64,000 bases of DNA from NCBI GenBank assembly GCA_002356635.1, contig CP023454.1:2030501-2094500 (forward strand), in the 5' to 3' direction. The notes beneath the pieces were generated by a model. That model worked only from the letters and a program-made list of their open reading frames with translations. It searched no databases and was not told the origin of the DNA. The DNA is from Rhodobacteraceae bacterium QY30. GTDB taxonomy: Bacteria; Pseudomonadota; Alphaproteobacteria; Rhodobacterales; Rhodobacteraceae. This document shows positions 25,313 to 34,351 of this stretch, in pieces (position 1 is the first letter of the stretch; each line of letters starts with the position of its first letter). Made by a program: the position numbers and the translations under genes.

Positions 25313-26134
25313 TTATTGACCTGCGGCCAGCACCTTGTCGACCGACTGCCGGATCAGCTCCTCGACGTGGCCGGTCGCGACGCGCTCTTCCAGGAAGATG
25401 TTCACGACCTCGACGTCCTGCGCCGAAAGGCTGGCCGGCAGGCCGAAGGCCACGCCCTGTTTCGCCAGCGCCGGGGCCGGGTTGAAGGCGACAGCCCAGT
25501 CGGGGTTCGACTGCGTGAACAGAAGATTGGTGTCGGATGCGTCGACAAGGATATCGGCGCGCTTCGACACGACCGCCAGCCGGGTTTCGTCATTGGTGGG
25601 CAGGCGCAGGATCGTCGCCTTCTTGATCGCCGACGAAATCGCCTTGTCCTGCGCGGTGCCGGACATGACGGCGAGCGTCAGACCTTCCACATCGATATCC
25701 GCGACCGAAACCGGGTTGGCGGGAACCTTTGCGTTGTCTTTGTTGTAGGCCAGCGAGATCTGATATTCCATCGCCGGAACCGAGAAGTTGACGGCCATGC
25801 CCCGCGCGGGTGTGCGGTTCAGCGCCAGCGACACGTCCCATTTGCCAGCCTGCAGGCCTGCAACGATGTTGTCCCAGGTCGTGTCGACGAATTCGGGCTT
25901 CACTTCCAGCGTGGTGGCAAGTTCGCGGCAAAGTTCGGCAAAAAAGCCCGAATATTCGCCCGTGGCGGGGTCACGCATCACATAAGGAGGCGCAACGGCG
26001 GCACCGCAGCGCAGAACGCCTGCGGCCTGGACACCCTGCCAGTAGCCCTGCCCTTCGGCCTGAGCCGTCCCGGCCATCGCCGCAGCAACGACGGCCGCAG
26101 CCGCCAGCGGTTTGAGGATCTTCGTCATGAACAT
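25313..26134 (-). CDS. Polar amino-acid ABC transporter substrate-binding protein
   Basis: The 273-residue periplasmic protein has a signal peptide (MTKILKPLAAAAVVAAAMAG, cut near AQA). The SBP family 3 fold shows VLRCGAAVAPPYVMRDPATG at the start and EFVDTTWDNIVAGLQAGKWD in the ligand-binding region. It is the first gene of the long minus-strand catabolic operon. An AGGGAG site is nine bases upstream of ATG 26134. The divergent regulator gene begins 195 bases away across palindromic sites. Confidence 0.9.
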   Translation of the reverse strand: MFMTKILKPLAAAAVVAAAMAGTAQAEGQGYWQGVQAAGVLRCGAAVAPPYVMRDPATGEYSGFFAELCRELATTLEVKPEFVDTTWDNIVAGLQAGKWDVSLALNRTPARGMAVNFSVPAMEYQISLAYNKDNAKVPANPVSVADIDVEGLTLAVMSGTAQDKAISSAIKKATILRLPTNDETRLAVVSKRADILVDASDTNLLFTQSNPDWAVAFNPAPALAKQGVAFGLPASLSAQDVEVVNIFLEERVATGHVEELIRQSVDKVLAAGQ

Positions 26135-26214
26135 TGTCTTCTTCTCCCTGATGCGGCGCGCCGCCCTGATCTTTCGCGCCCTGTTTCGCCGGGGCTTGAT
26201 TCCGTGTCGTCTTG

Positions 26215-26224
26215 GTGTCGACGC
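26215..26224. promoter_or_regulatory. GntR operator candidate (imperfect copy)
   Basis: GTGTCGACGC differs by one base from the perfect palindrome at 26271-26280. Both lie in the 194-base divergent region between the amino-acid transporter operon and its regulator, 46 bases apart start-to-start to the second copy's left edge plus ten. Confidence 0.5.
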
Positions 26225-26270
26225 GAGAAACATGCAGACAGGATGCCGACACGTCAATCAAAAATATTCC

Positions 26271-26280
26271 GTGTCGACAC
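26271..26280. promoter_or_regulatory. GntR operator candidate (perfect palindrome)
   Basis: GTGTCGACAC is a perfect 10-base palindrome embedded in CCGTGTCGACACGACAG. It lies 49 bases before the regulator start at 26329. It is probably the binding site of that FCD-type GntR protein; repression of both directions is inferred. Confidence 0.55.
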
Positions 26281-26328
26281 GACAGTGAAATCGCGCTAAC
26301 GATTGCAGACAGCGATTGCAGGGAGAAC

Positions 26329-27054
26329 ATGGCCATGGCGGACGACGCGGAGCCGAGACGGGTCAAGGGGATGGGCGTGAAATTCGCCTATGAAACCCTG
26401 CGCGACGAAATCCTGTCCCTGGCCCTGCCGCCCGGCGCGCTACTGGACGAAACATCGCTGGCGGACCGTTTCGGGATGTCGCGTTCCCCGGTTCGAGAGG
26501 CGCTGATCCGGCTTGCCGGGGATGAACTTGTGGTGACGCTTTCAAACCGCTCGACCATCGTGGCGCCGATCGATGTCCAGAGCTTTCCGAAATACGTCGA
26601 AGCGCTTGATATCGCGCAGCGCATGAATACGCGGCTCGCGGCAGAACTGCGCACCGACGCCGACCTGAAGGCGATTGCACGCTGCCAGAAGGACTTTGAA
26701 GCTGCGGTGAAATCGCACAACCATCTGGCCATGTCGGGCACGAACAAGAAGTTTCACATGGCCATCGCCCATGCCGGCAAGAACCCTTATCTGGCCGCGT
26801 TCTACGAACGGTTGCTGGACCAGGGGCGCCGGATGCTTCACCTGCATTTCGACTATCTGGAAAGCGGACAGGAAGGCTTCCTGCTGACGGATGAACACGC
26901 CCAGATGCTGGACGCGATCCGCCAGAAGGATGTGGAACGCGCGGACCAGCTGGCCCATGCCCATACCCGGCAGTTCCAGCAGAACTTCATCGAATTCATG
27001 AAGCAGAACTATCTGAAGGACGCTCCGATCCTGATGGGTTCCCCCTCGGTGTAG
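26329..27054 (+). CDS. GntR-family (FCD) regulator, divergent to the hydroxyproline-type operon
   Basis: The 241-residue protein has a winged helix with LADRFGMSRSPVREALIRLA near residues 45-65 and an FCD domain with the usual metal/ligand histidine blocks (NKKFHMAIAHAGKNPYL). The ATG at 26329 follows GGGAG and was preferred to an earlier GTG because the family N-terminus starts here. It faces the ABC/catabolic operon and likely responds to the imported amino acid or its first product. An IS6 remnant begins at the stop codon. Confidence 0.88.
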   Translation: MAMADDAEPRRVKGMGVKFAYETLRDEILSLALPPGALLDETSLADRFGMSRSPVREALIRLAGDELVVTLSNRSTIVAPIDVQSFPKYVEALDIAQRMNTRLAAELRTDADLKAIARCQKDFEAAVKSHNHLAMSGTNKKFHMAIAHAGKNPYLAAFYERLLDQGRRMLHLHFDYLESGQEGFLLTDEHAQMLDAIRQKDVERADQLAHAHTRQFQQNFIEFMKQNYLKDAPILMGSPSV

Positions 27055-27057
27055 TTG

Positions 27058-27600
27058 CTGCAGATCAATGCGAGCCAGTTCTCCGCTTGCCTACGCCAAA
27101 TTCAGGCCGCGATATGGCCGCGCCACGCAGCAAGAGCGGCGGCGCGGTTGATCTTGCACTGGTCCCGGAGGCTGCGCTCCTGGCTGAAGTGGTTCTGGAC
27201 CGAGGCATCGACGGCGGCGAGCGTCTCGCAGGGTGCGCAAATGGCGGAAGCGCAGCATCGCCCGCTCGCGCCTGCAGAACGGGGTGCGAATTTTCGGCCC
27301 TGTCGTTCAACCATCGCTCGGTTCCGCGATCACCGTCTCGGCCGGGTCTTTCAGTGCCGCACCGTAAGAGCGGAGCCCGTCGGTTACAAAGGTGTAAGGC
27401 CGACCATTTTGGCGCAGGGATTTATCTGGGTAAATTCGATGCCGACTTTCGATCTTGGGTCTTCGTGACAAAGCTTTCGAGGATCTCGCTCTCATGATCC
27501 CCGCCCGCCAAGGTAGCGCTGCTCGCCGTTGATCCTCCGACACCTCGTCGAGGTGCCATCGCCGTGTCGCTGTGAGGAGCCCCCCGGCAGAAGGTTGGGG
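27058..27600 (-). mobile_element. IS6-family transposase remnant (C-terminal half)
   Basis: The minus strand shows, in broken frames, the IS6 blocks HLDEV (near 27560), FVTDGLRSYGAALKD (near 27370) and NRAENSH (near 27300), followed by the Arg-rich tail region. Stops and frameshifts make it dead. Its other half appears at about 29338-29800, on the far side of IS3 insertions. Confidence 0.75.
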
Positions 27601-27916
27601 AGTGCACATCGGGCGCGCCATGGGTCGCCCGGGCCCGCGGCGGACCAACCATGGAAGTGAGTGCTACGCGCAGATCTGCGGGAATCGAGCAGCGTTGCCG
27701 CCCCACCGGGTCCATGAAGACCCCGACCTCGTCACAACCAGCCAGTTGATGTGCCGTAGTTTCCTAAGCAACTGCGTCATTCAGTTCTGCTGTCTGATTT
27801 CGAAGTCAACGGGAGGCAGCATGCGGTTGTTCATGTGCTTGCGCTTCGGGTTGTTGAACATTTCGACATACTCGAAGATGGACCTGCACCGGTGCTGTTC
27901 CGGTCAGGTGCTCATG

Positions 27917-28774
27917 TTAAGCGGCCCTCTGTTCGAAGGCCACGGGTGATTTCCAGCCGAGGGCCGAGTGCTTCCGGCGTGGGTTATAGAAGCCGTTGAT
28001 GTATTCGAAGAGGGCGACTTCGACCTCGCGACGGGTTTGCCAGTTGCGGCGCCAGACGAGTTCGGCCTTCAGCGATTTGAAGAAGCTTTCGACGGTGGAA
28101 TTGTCATAACAATTGCCCTTGCCGCTCATCGACACCTTGAAACCGTGCTTTCGCAGCAGCTTCTGATAGTCGTGGGCACAATATTGCGACCCGCGATCGG
28201 TGTGATGAATGCAGCCCGGCGGCGGCCTTCGGATCGCGATGGCCATGTTCAGCGCCCGCAAAGCCAGATCCTGCTTCATGCGATTGCTGATCGCCCAACC
28301 AATGACGCGCCGGGAGAAAAGGTCAATGATCGCAGCCAGATAGACCCATCCCTCTCGCGTCCAGACATATGTGATGTCGCCTGCCCACTTCTGGTTCGGC
28401 CCGCTTGCGGTAAAGTCCTGCTGCAAGAGATTGGGCGCGATGTTGAAGGCGTGCTCGCTGTCCGTGGTGCGTTTGAACCTCCGGCTACGGATGACCTGGA
28501 TGCCATTCTGGCGCATAAGTCGCCCGACACGGCGCTGGCCGACACGGATGCCCAGCTCGTTCAACTCCTCGGTCATGCGAGGCCTGCCGTAGCTACCCAG
28601 GCTCAACCGGTGCTGATCGCGGATATGGGCGAGGAGCACCATGTCGCGCCGCTGGCGATGCGACGGAGGGCGATGCTTCCAGGCATGAAGTCCGCGCTCT
28701 GAAACGCCCATCAGACGGCACAGATGGCTGCGGGTCAGGGTGCCACGATATTCGGCAATATACTGAAACTTCAC
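27917..28774 (-). CDS. IS3-family transposase OrfB (DDE catalytic part)
   Basis: About 285 residues with the IS3 integrase core: WAGDITYVWTREGWVYLAAI (first Asp), HHTDRGSQYCAHDYQ (second Asp) and NCYDNSTVESFFKSLK (Glu). The GTG at 28774 overlaps the orfA stop as GTGA. The frame is open further upstream into orfA, as expected for an OrfAB fusion made by -1 frameshifting. Confidence 0.88.
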   Translation of the reverse strand: MKFQYIAEYRGTLTRSHLCRLMGVSERGLHAWKHRPPSHRQRRDMVLLAHIRDQHRLSLGSYGRPRMTEELNELGIRVGQRRVGRLMRQNGIQVIRSRRFKRTTDSEHAFNIAPNLLQQDFTASGPNQKWAGDITYVWTREGWVYLAAIIDLFSRRVIGWAISNRMKQDLALRALNMAIAIRRPPPGCIHHTDRGSQYCAHDYQKLLRKHGFKVSMSGKGNCYDNSTVESFFKSLKAELVWRRNWQTRREVEVALFEYINGFYNPRRKHSALGWKSPVAFEQRAA

Positions 28775-29046
28775 GGCTTTTGAGCCGCGAAGAATATCGC
28801 CGCCTTTTTTAATACTTCCCTCTCCTCCCTGAGGATGCGGTTCTCTTTGCGCAGCCGCTCGTTCTCGCGCAGAAGCTCGGCATCCTGCGCGGGCACCTTG
28901 GCTTCCTCCGAAACCGCCCGAACCCACTTGCCAAGCGTCGAAAGCCCGATCCCCAAATCAGACGCAACCTGACGCCTCGTCAGGCCACTGGTGAGCGCGA
29001 TGCGAACCGCATCCCGCTTGAACTCGTCGCTGTGTATCGCTGCCAT
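28771..29046 (-). CDS. IS3-family transposase OrfA
   Basis: A 91-residue DNA-binding protein: helix-turn-helix RRQVASDLGIGLSTLGKWVR, then a leucine-zipper coiled coil from AQDAELLRENERLRKENRIL. The end contains the slippery site for OrfAB production. Confidence 0.88.
   Translation of the reverse strand: MAAIHSDEFKRDAVRIALTSGLTRRQVASDLGIGLSTLGKWVRAVSEEAKVPAQDAELLRENERLRKENRILREEREVLKKAAIFFAAQKP
28804..28810 (-). promoter_or_regulatory. Programmed -1 frameshift heptamer (A AAA AAG)
   Basis: On the minus strand the orfA codons are TTA AAA AAG, giving A AAA AAG in the correct phase for -1 slippage into the orfB frame. This is the standard IS3-family signal. Confidence 0.7.
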
Positions 29047-29337
29047 ATCCGGTCTCCTTGATGGCGAGTATCGCTCTCAAAAGACCGGAACGAAACCGGT
29101 GCAGGTCCAAGACGCTTTGCCTTGCGGCCTCTCGGGTCGGATAGGTGCGACGGCGGATGCGTTCGCGCTTCGGGGACTGGAAGCCTACGATGACCTGCGC
29201 TGGTCGCGTTTCAAGAACTTCGACCCGCGCGTAATGATGGAAGTCCTGGAAGAACACGTCTTTCCGTTCCAGCGCTCCTTGGGCGACCAGGGATCGTGCT
29301 ACGGAAGTCACGCGAAGACACGCGCCTCGGCATGTTG

Positions 29338-29800
29338 CCTTGCGATCCCGGGTCGTCGTGACAAGGCTTTCGAGGATCTCGCCCCGGTGATCAACCGCTC
29401 GCCGCAGGTAGTGCTGCTTGCCGTTGATCCTCACGAACATCGGTGCCATCGCCAGCGGCTCGACCCCATGCCCCCGGCACGTCTCTTTGCGAAACTAGGA
29501 GGCGAACAGCGGCCGGAAGCGATTCTACCAGACGCGAACGGTTTCGAGGTTGGTCTCGATAACGCGCCCGTGGCGCAGATCCTCGACATTGCGCAGCGAC
29601 AGAGGGAACCGGATGTACAGCATGACCGCCGGGCGGATGATCTAGGGGCTGGTCTTGAAGTACAGGAAAGGGGAGCGCCGAGGCATACCGCAAGGCTACC
29701 CTGCGCCCTGCCCCGGCTCAGACCGAGTTTCCTTTGGCGACGCCTGCTGGAAAGTCAAAACCCCGCCCTGCCCGGTGTTACGAAAGTTCCTCTGACACAT
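29338..29800 (-). mobile_element. IS6-family transposase remnant (N-terminal half)
   Basis: The minus strand has MFVRINGKQHYLRRAVDHRG and EILESLV (near 29449-29370). In a shifted frame above it lies the N-terminal pattern seen at 58480-58757. The right end is degraded (AAAGTTCCTCTGACACATCC, about 29782-29801). Frameshifts make it dead. The stretch 29190-29337 between this and the IS3 fragment has no recognisable content. Confidence 0.7.
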
Positions 29801-29855
29801 CCCGGCAGGCTATCCGGCGCCCAGATTGTGCTCAAAGCTGTTCCTTGACACTGCC

Positions 29856-31475
29856 TTATGGCTTCTGGAGTTCGGCTTGCGCCTCTAGGCGATGGGAATC
29901 CGCGATCAGGATCATCGTCGGGCCTTCGGCTGCTGCGCCCTGGCGCAGCAACGTCGGCAGGGCCGAGATCGATGTCGGCCGCTCGACCCGCCACCCGCAG
30001 GCCAGCGCGATGGCACCCAGGTCAGGCGTCAGAATGTCCACCCCCACGGGCGGGACATTCTGTGCGACCATGCAGGATCTGATTTCGCCGTAACCCTTGT
30101 TGTCGTGAAGGATCAGCACGACCGGCACCCTTGCCTCGGCGGCGCTGGCGAGTTCGCCGAGCGTGAACTGGAGGCCGCCGTCGCCCGACAACGCCACCAC
30201 GGGACGGTTTCCTGCCAGCCGCGCCCCCACGGCGGCAGGCAGGCCATAGCCGAGCGTCCCGAACCCGGTGGCGGAGTTGAAGTAACCCCCCGGCACGGAC
30301 GCAGCAAAGGCAGTGTTCCCGGCATAGACGAGTTGCGTGGAATCCCCGACGATCAATGCTTCGGGCAGCGTGTCCCGGATCATCTCGAGCAGGCGCAGAT
30401 CCCCCCGCAGCGCCAGGGGCAACTCCGCACGGCCCGCCTGCGCCAAGGCGGCGCGGTCCCTTCCCTTGCCCGGTTCGCGCCGCCTGACCCCCGCCAGAAG
30501 CGCCTCGGCCGTCATACGCGCATCGCCGACAATAGCCATGTCCGGAGCCTTTCCGCGACGAAGCTGGCATGGGTCGATGTCTGCGCGGATGAGCATCCCC
30601 GGAACTTCAAAACCGCCATCCTCGTAGAAGTCATAGTCCGTCGGCCCCATCTCGGTGCCGATGGCCAGAACGACGTCGGCGGCGGCGACAAGCGCCCGGG
30701 TGGCTGGCATGCTGCATGTCAGGCTGACCCCCAGCGGATGGTCCGGCGGCAGGATGCCGCGTCCGTTCGTGGTCATCGCGACAGGGGCATCCAGTGCATC
30801 GGCCAATTGCCGCAAAACTCCGGACGCGCCGACGGCGCCCCCGCCCGCCAGGATCAGGGGCATTTCTGCGCCGGAAAGGGCCGCTGCCGCCGCTGCCGTG
30901 ATCTCGGGCGCCGGTGCGGGGCGGGAAAGCCGCGCCATGCGCGCCGGCCGCGGCAGATGGCTGGCGGGAGCGTGCACCACGTCGATCGGCAGTTCGATAT
31001 GCACCGGGCGCGGTCGTGCCCCCTCGAAGATCGCAAAGGCCTGCGCCAGGGCGGTGCCCAACTCCTCGGGACGGTGGACCGTGCGGCTGAAGGCGGCCAC
31101 ACCCGACACCAGTGCCCGTTGGTCAGGCAGTTCGTGCAGCCAGCCTTCGCCCGATCCCATGCGCCCGTGGGCGTTGACCGTCGAGATCACCAGCATCGGC
31201 ACAGAGTCGGCATAGGCCTGACCCATCGCCGTGACGATGTTGGTCATGCCCGGCCCCGAGATGATGAAACACACACCAGGCCGGCCACTGGCCCGAGCAT
31301 AGCCGTCCGCCATGAAGCCGGCGCCCTGTTCGTGGCGGGGCGTTATGTGGCGGATGCCGCTGCCTGCCAATCCCCGGTAAAGTTCGATCGTATGGACCCC
31401 GGGGATCCCGAAGACCGTGTCCACGCCCCAGGCGCGTAAAAGTTCGCTGAGGTATACACCCGTGCTGATGTCCAT
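29856..31475 (-). CDS. TPP-dependent decarboxylase, acetolactate-synthase superfamily (guanidino-oxoacid decarboxylase-like)
   Basis: The 539-residue enzyme has all three TPP-enzyme domains. The activating Glu49 is in TPRHEQGAGFMADGYAR, and the TPP/Mg site is SGDGGLQFTLGE ... HDNKGYGEI near 430-460. It resembles AruI-type 5-guanidino-2-oxopentanoate decarboxylases more than true acetolactate synthases, and no ilvN-like subunit follows. Co-transcription with a PotABCD-like importer suggests decarboxylation of an imported or derived 2-oxo acid. The exact substrate is inferred only. The start at 31475 is nine bases after the permease stop. Confidence 0.8.
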   Translation of the reverse strand: MDISTGVYLSELLRAWGVDTVFGIPGVHTIELYRGLAGSGIRHITPRHEQGAGFMADGYARASGRPGVCFIISGPGMTNIVTAMGQAYADSVPMLVISTVNAHGRMGSGEGWLHELPDQRALVSGVAAFSRTVHRPEELGTALAQAFAIFEGARPRPVHIELPIDVVHAPASHLPRPARMARLSRPAPAPEITAAAAAALSGAEMPLILAGGGAVGASGVLRQLADALDAPVAMTTNGRGILPPDHPLGVSLTCSMPATRALVAAADVVLAIGTEMGPTDYDFYEDGGFEVPGMLIRADIDPCQLRRGKAPDMAIVGDARMTAEALLAGVRRREPGKGRDRAALAQAGRAELPLALRGDLRLLEMIRDTLPEALIVGDSTQLVYAGNTAFAASVPGGYFNSATGFGTLGYGLPAAVGARLAGNRPVVALSGDGGLQFTLGELASAAEARVPVVLILHDNKGYGEIRSCMVAQNVPPVGVDILTPDLGAIALACGWRVERPTSISALPTLLRQGAAAEGPTMILIADSHRLEAQAELQKP

Positions 31476-31483
31476 GATCTGCC

Positions 31484-32302
31484 CTATGCCTTTTCCTGCC
31501 GCCGGGCGCGGCTGCGCTCCACCGCGGTCTTCGTCAGGACCACCGCCACGACAAGCGCGATCAGCACGACCGAAATTGCCGCGATTGCCGGGTCGATATT
31601 GTCGCGCAGCCCCATCCACATCAGCCGCGGAAGGGTGACCGCATCAACCGAGGTGATGAACAGCGTCACGCCGATTTCCTCCCACGAAAGGACGAACGTC
31701 AAAAACAGCGCCGTGAGGATACCGAAGCGGATATTGGGCAGGATCACGCGGACGACGCGTGTCCAGATCCCCGCGCCCATGCTGCGCGCCGCAAGGTCGA
31801 TCCGCCGGTCCACCTGCGCCAGCGCGACCGAGATCAACACAACCGCGAAGGGCGCAATCATCACCACATGTGCCAGCGCCACGCCCGCCCAGGTATCGTA
31901 GGCGACAAAGGTATTCACCTTCGACAGCGAAATGAGAAAGAAATACAGCGTCAGGGCCGAAACGACGGGCGGGGCGACCATCGGCAGTAGCGCGATCCCT
32001 ATCAGAAGCCCGGCGAAGCGGGGCTGAAGCATCCAGATGCCCAGGCTGAAAAGCAGCGCCAGCCCCGTCGCCAGCACCGATGCGACGACGCCGATCCGGA
32101 TCGACAGCCAGGCGCCCTGTGCCCAGGCGGGGTTCTCGATCAGCGCCCGGTAATGGCGCAGCGACCATTCCGCATCGGGCACGGACAGATACCGCGTCGG
32201 CGTGAAGCTGACGGGGATCACCGCGACCAGCGGCATCATCAGGAAGACCGCGACAAGTGCGGCAAGGATCGCGGCCAGAGGTCCGGGGCGCAGCACGTTC
32301 AT
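31484..32302 (-). CDS. Polyamine-type ABC transporter permease (PotC-like)
   Basis: The 272-residue inner-membrane protein has about six helices and the coupling loop ARSMGAGIWTRVVRVILPNI. Together with the PotB-like protein it forms the channel of an importer of the spermidine/putrescine/opine class. Its first four bases overlap the end of the PotB-like gene. Confidence 0.88.
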   Translation of the reverse strand: MNVLRPGPLAAILAALVAVFLMMPLVAVIPVSFTPTRYLSVPDAEWSLRHYRALIENPAWAQGAWLSIRIGVVASVLATGLALLFSLGIWMLQPRFAGLLIGIALLPMVAPPVVSALTLYFFLISLSKVNTFVAYDTWAGVALAHVVMIAPFAVVLISVALAQVDRRIDLAARSMGAGIWTRVVRVILPNIRFGILTALFLTFVLSWEEIGVTLFITSVDAVTLPRLMWMGLRDNIDPAIAAISVVLIALVVAVVLTKTAVERSRARRQEKA

Positions 32303-33120
32303 CGCGAGGCTCCTTGCCTGACCTGCCGCATCAGCGCGGCCAGGAGCAGACCCACCCCGGCCATCAGGATCACGCTTATTGCCGCACCAAGACCCCAGTC
32401 GGGACTCTGGAAGATGCGCAGATAGATGAGTTCCGCCACCATCACGCTGCGCCCGCCCCCGAGTATGGCCGGGGTGACGAAGAAGCCCAAGGCAAAGACG
32501 AAGACGACCAGCGCCGCACCCAGGATGCCCGCCCGCGTCATGGGTACAAAGACTTGCCAGAAGACGCGCGCCCGGCTTGCGCCCATGCCCCGTGCCGCCA
32601 TCAGTACGCGTTCATCAAGGCTGCGCATCGCCGAGGCCAGCGGGAAGACCGCGAAGGGGATCAGGAAATGCGTCATTCCGACCACGACGCCGAATTCGTT
32701 GCGCACAAGCGTCAGGGGCTCGGAAAGGACGCCAAGCGCCTGAAGCCAGCCGTTGATCAGTCCCTTGTTCGAAAGGAGCGCCAGCCAGCCGAACGCCCGG
32801 GTCAGGACCGAGATCCAGAATGGGATCAGTATGCAAAGTTCGACGACGAGCCGCTGCATCGGGCCGCCCCGCACCCAGAGGAGCGTGACGACATAGGCCG
32901 CGGCCACCGCACCGACCGTCACAGCCGCGCAGATCCGCAACGTCCGCCAGAAGACCGTCAGTACCAGGGGATCCCCCAGCGCGGCCTTGTACTGCCCCAG
33001 TCCGGACGCGGGGAGGGTCACGCTCCAGCGCATCACGCCGAGGAACGGCACGAGATAGGTCGCCGCCAGGAAAAGCAGCAGTGGTCCGATCAGCAGAAGG
33101 AAGCGCGAGGGGTGGCTCAT
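32299..33120 (-). CDS. Polyamine-type ABC transporter permease (PotB-like)
   Basis: The 273-residue permease has the coupling loop ARGMGASRARVFWQVFVPMT and a first hydrophobic helix at the N-terminus (FLLLIGPLLLFLAATYLV). It overlaps the PotC-like gene by four bases and follows the binding-protein gene by 53 bases. Confidence 0.88.
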   Translation of the reverse strand: MSHPSRFLLLIGPLLLFLAATYLVPFLGVMRWSVTLPASGLGQYKAALGDPLVLTVFWRTLRICAAVTVGAVAAAYVVTLLWVRGGPMQRLVVELCILIPFWISVLTRAFGWLALLSNKGLINGWLQALGVLSEPLTLVRNEFGVVVGMTHFLIPFAVFPLASAMRSLDERVLMAARGMGASRARVFWQVFVPMTRAGILGAALVVFVFALGFFVTPAILGGGRSVMVAELIYLRIFQSPDWGLGAAISVILMAGVGLLLAALMRQVRQGASR

Positions 33121-33173
33121 GGGTCACTTTCAGGGCAGGCCGCCCCCGCAGCCGACGCGGGGGCGGCACCGGA

Positions 33174-34289
33174 TCAGGCCGAGATGATCTTGAGGTATTC
33201 GTCCAGTGCGGGGCCGTAGTTGGTTTCATACCACGGCATGTCGAGCGGGATCTGGAGCGCGAAGTTGGCAGGATCCACCGGGTTATAGCGCGCGTCCTCG
33301 GGGGGCAGCAGCTTGTCGGCGGCGGGGTTGGCCGGGCCTTGGCCCAGCATGTTGAACATCACCACCTGCTTGGCTGGATCCTGTGCCGACGCGATGAACT
33401 TCATCGCATTGTCCTTGCCGCCGGGGTTGCCTTTGAGCACCGCCATCGCGCCCGGGGCGATAAGTCCCTGGTCCCAGATGAACTTGATGTCGCCGCCCGA
33501 GTCCTTTTCGATCAGCCGCGCACGGGTCGACCAGATCAGTGCCATCGACGCCTCGCCATTCAAGAGGATCGACTGGCTTTCTGACCCGCCGCCCCAATAG
33601 GCGACGACATTGTCCTTGAAGGCCGCGATCTTGTCATGCGCCCGCTTGACGTCAAGCGGATAGAGCTTGTCGGGTGCCACGCCGTCCGCCAGCAGTGCCG
33701 CCTCCCACATGCCGGTACCCCATTTGTAGAGGGCCCGCTTGCCCGGGAATTTCTCGACATCGAAGAAGTCGGCCATGTTCTTCGGGGGGTTGTCGCCGAA
33801 CTTCTTGGCATCATAGGCGATGATATAGGAATAGAAGTAGCTGGAGGCCGCGTGCTCCCATCCGAAGCCTTCACGCATTTTCGCCTTGTCGACCACGGCA
33901 TAATCGATCGGCTCGATCATGCCCTTCTTGCCCAGCGCCTCGGCCGAGAACGGATCCGCATCCACAATGTCCCAGGTCGGCTTGCCGCTTTCGATCTGCG
34001 CGGCGATCGCGCCTTCGGTCGGGCCGGAACCGTCCTGCTTCACGGTGATGCCGGTTTCGGACTGGAAGGCCTTGCCATAGGCTGCGTCATAGGCCAAGCC
34101 CGCGTCGCCTCCCCAGTTGACGAAAACCAGTTCGCCCGACTGTGCGAAGGCCGCCGTGCCCCGCAAGCCCAGCGCCGTCGTGCCCAGCAGGGCAGCGGCC
34201 AGCTGCGTGAACCCGCGCCGCGAAATCTCGCCACGTGCCGCCCGCAACTTCAGGACTTCCACCTGGTCCTTCAGAAAGTGTTCATGCAT
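33174..34289 (-). CDS. Polyamine-type ABC substrate-binding protein with Tat signal
   Basis: The 371-residue PotD/PotF-type protein carries a twin-arginine signal, SRRGFTQLAAALLG (Arg24-Arg25), so it is exported folded. The mature part begins ELVFVNWGGDAG and includes KRALYKWGTGMWEAAL. The ATG at 34289 was chosen because AGGGAG lies six bases before it; the ATG two codons earlier has no spacing from that site. The ligand is not evident; neighbours point to a guanidino or amine compound. Confidence 0.87.
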   Translation of the reverse strand: MHEHFLKDQVEVLKLRAARGEISRRGFTQLAAALLGTTALGLRGTAAFAQSGELVFVNWGGDAGLAYDAAYGKAFQSETGITVKQDGSGPTEGAIAAQIESGKPTWDIVDADPFSAEALGKKGMIEPIDYAVVDKAKMREGFGWEHAASSYFYSYIIAYDAKKFGDNPPKNMADFFDVEKFPGKRALYKWGTGMWEAALLADGVAPDKLYPLDVKRAHDKIAAFKDNVVAYWGGGSESQSILLNGEASMALIWSTRARLIEKDSGGDIKFIWDQGLIAPGAMAVLKGNPGGKDNAMKFIASAQDPAKQVVMFNMLGQGPANPAADKLLPPEDARYNPVDPANFALQIPLDMPWYETNYGPALDEYLKIISA

Positions 34290-34351
34290 TTTCATCTCCC
34301 TGTTTTTGTTGTCGTCGCACTTTCCGCCCCCCGGCTGCCCCGGGGAGGCGG

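Larger units (their letters stand above)
27879..29109 (-). mobile_element. Complete IS3-family insertion sequence
   Basis: The 1231-base element has inverted ends: TGGACCTGCACCGGTGCTGT at the left, and TGGACCTGCACCGGTTTCGT read inward from the right. A 3-base target duplication (AGA) is at 27876-27878 and 29110-29112. It carries orfA and orfB with an intact slippery heptamer between them, so it may still be active. Confidence 0.88.
27781..29188 (-). pseudogene. Older IS3-family OrfB C-terminus, split by a younger IS3 element
   Basis: Two pieces join in frame when the element at 27879-29109 and one AGA copy are removed. The upstream piece (29188-29110) reads FQSPKRERIRRRTYPTREAA and then RQS. 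The downstream piece (27878-27781) reads VFEYVEMFNNPKRKHMNNRM and then LPPVDFEIRQQN and stop. Together they are the end of an IS3 OrfB (the family's 'Y-TR-EA ... VF-YIE-FYNP-R-H'). The rest of that older element is lost. Confidence 0.75.

Noticed and set aside
29856-31475. Acetolactate synthase large subunit
   Set aside because: No small subunit gene follows, and it is co-transcribed with an importer rather than branched-chain amino-acid genes.
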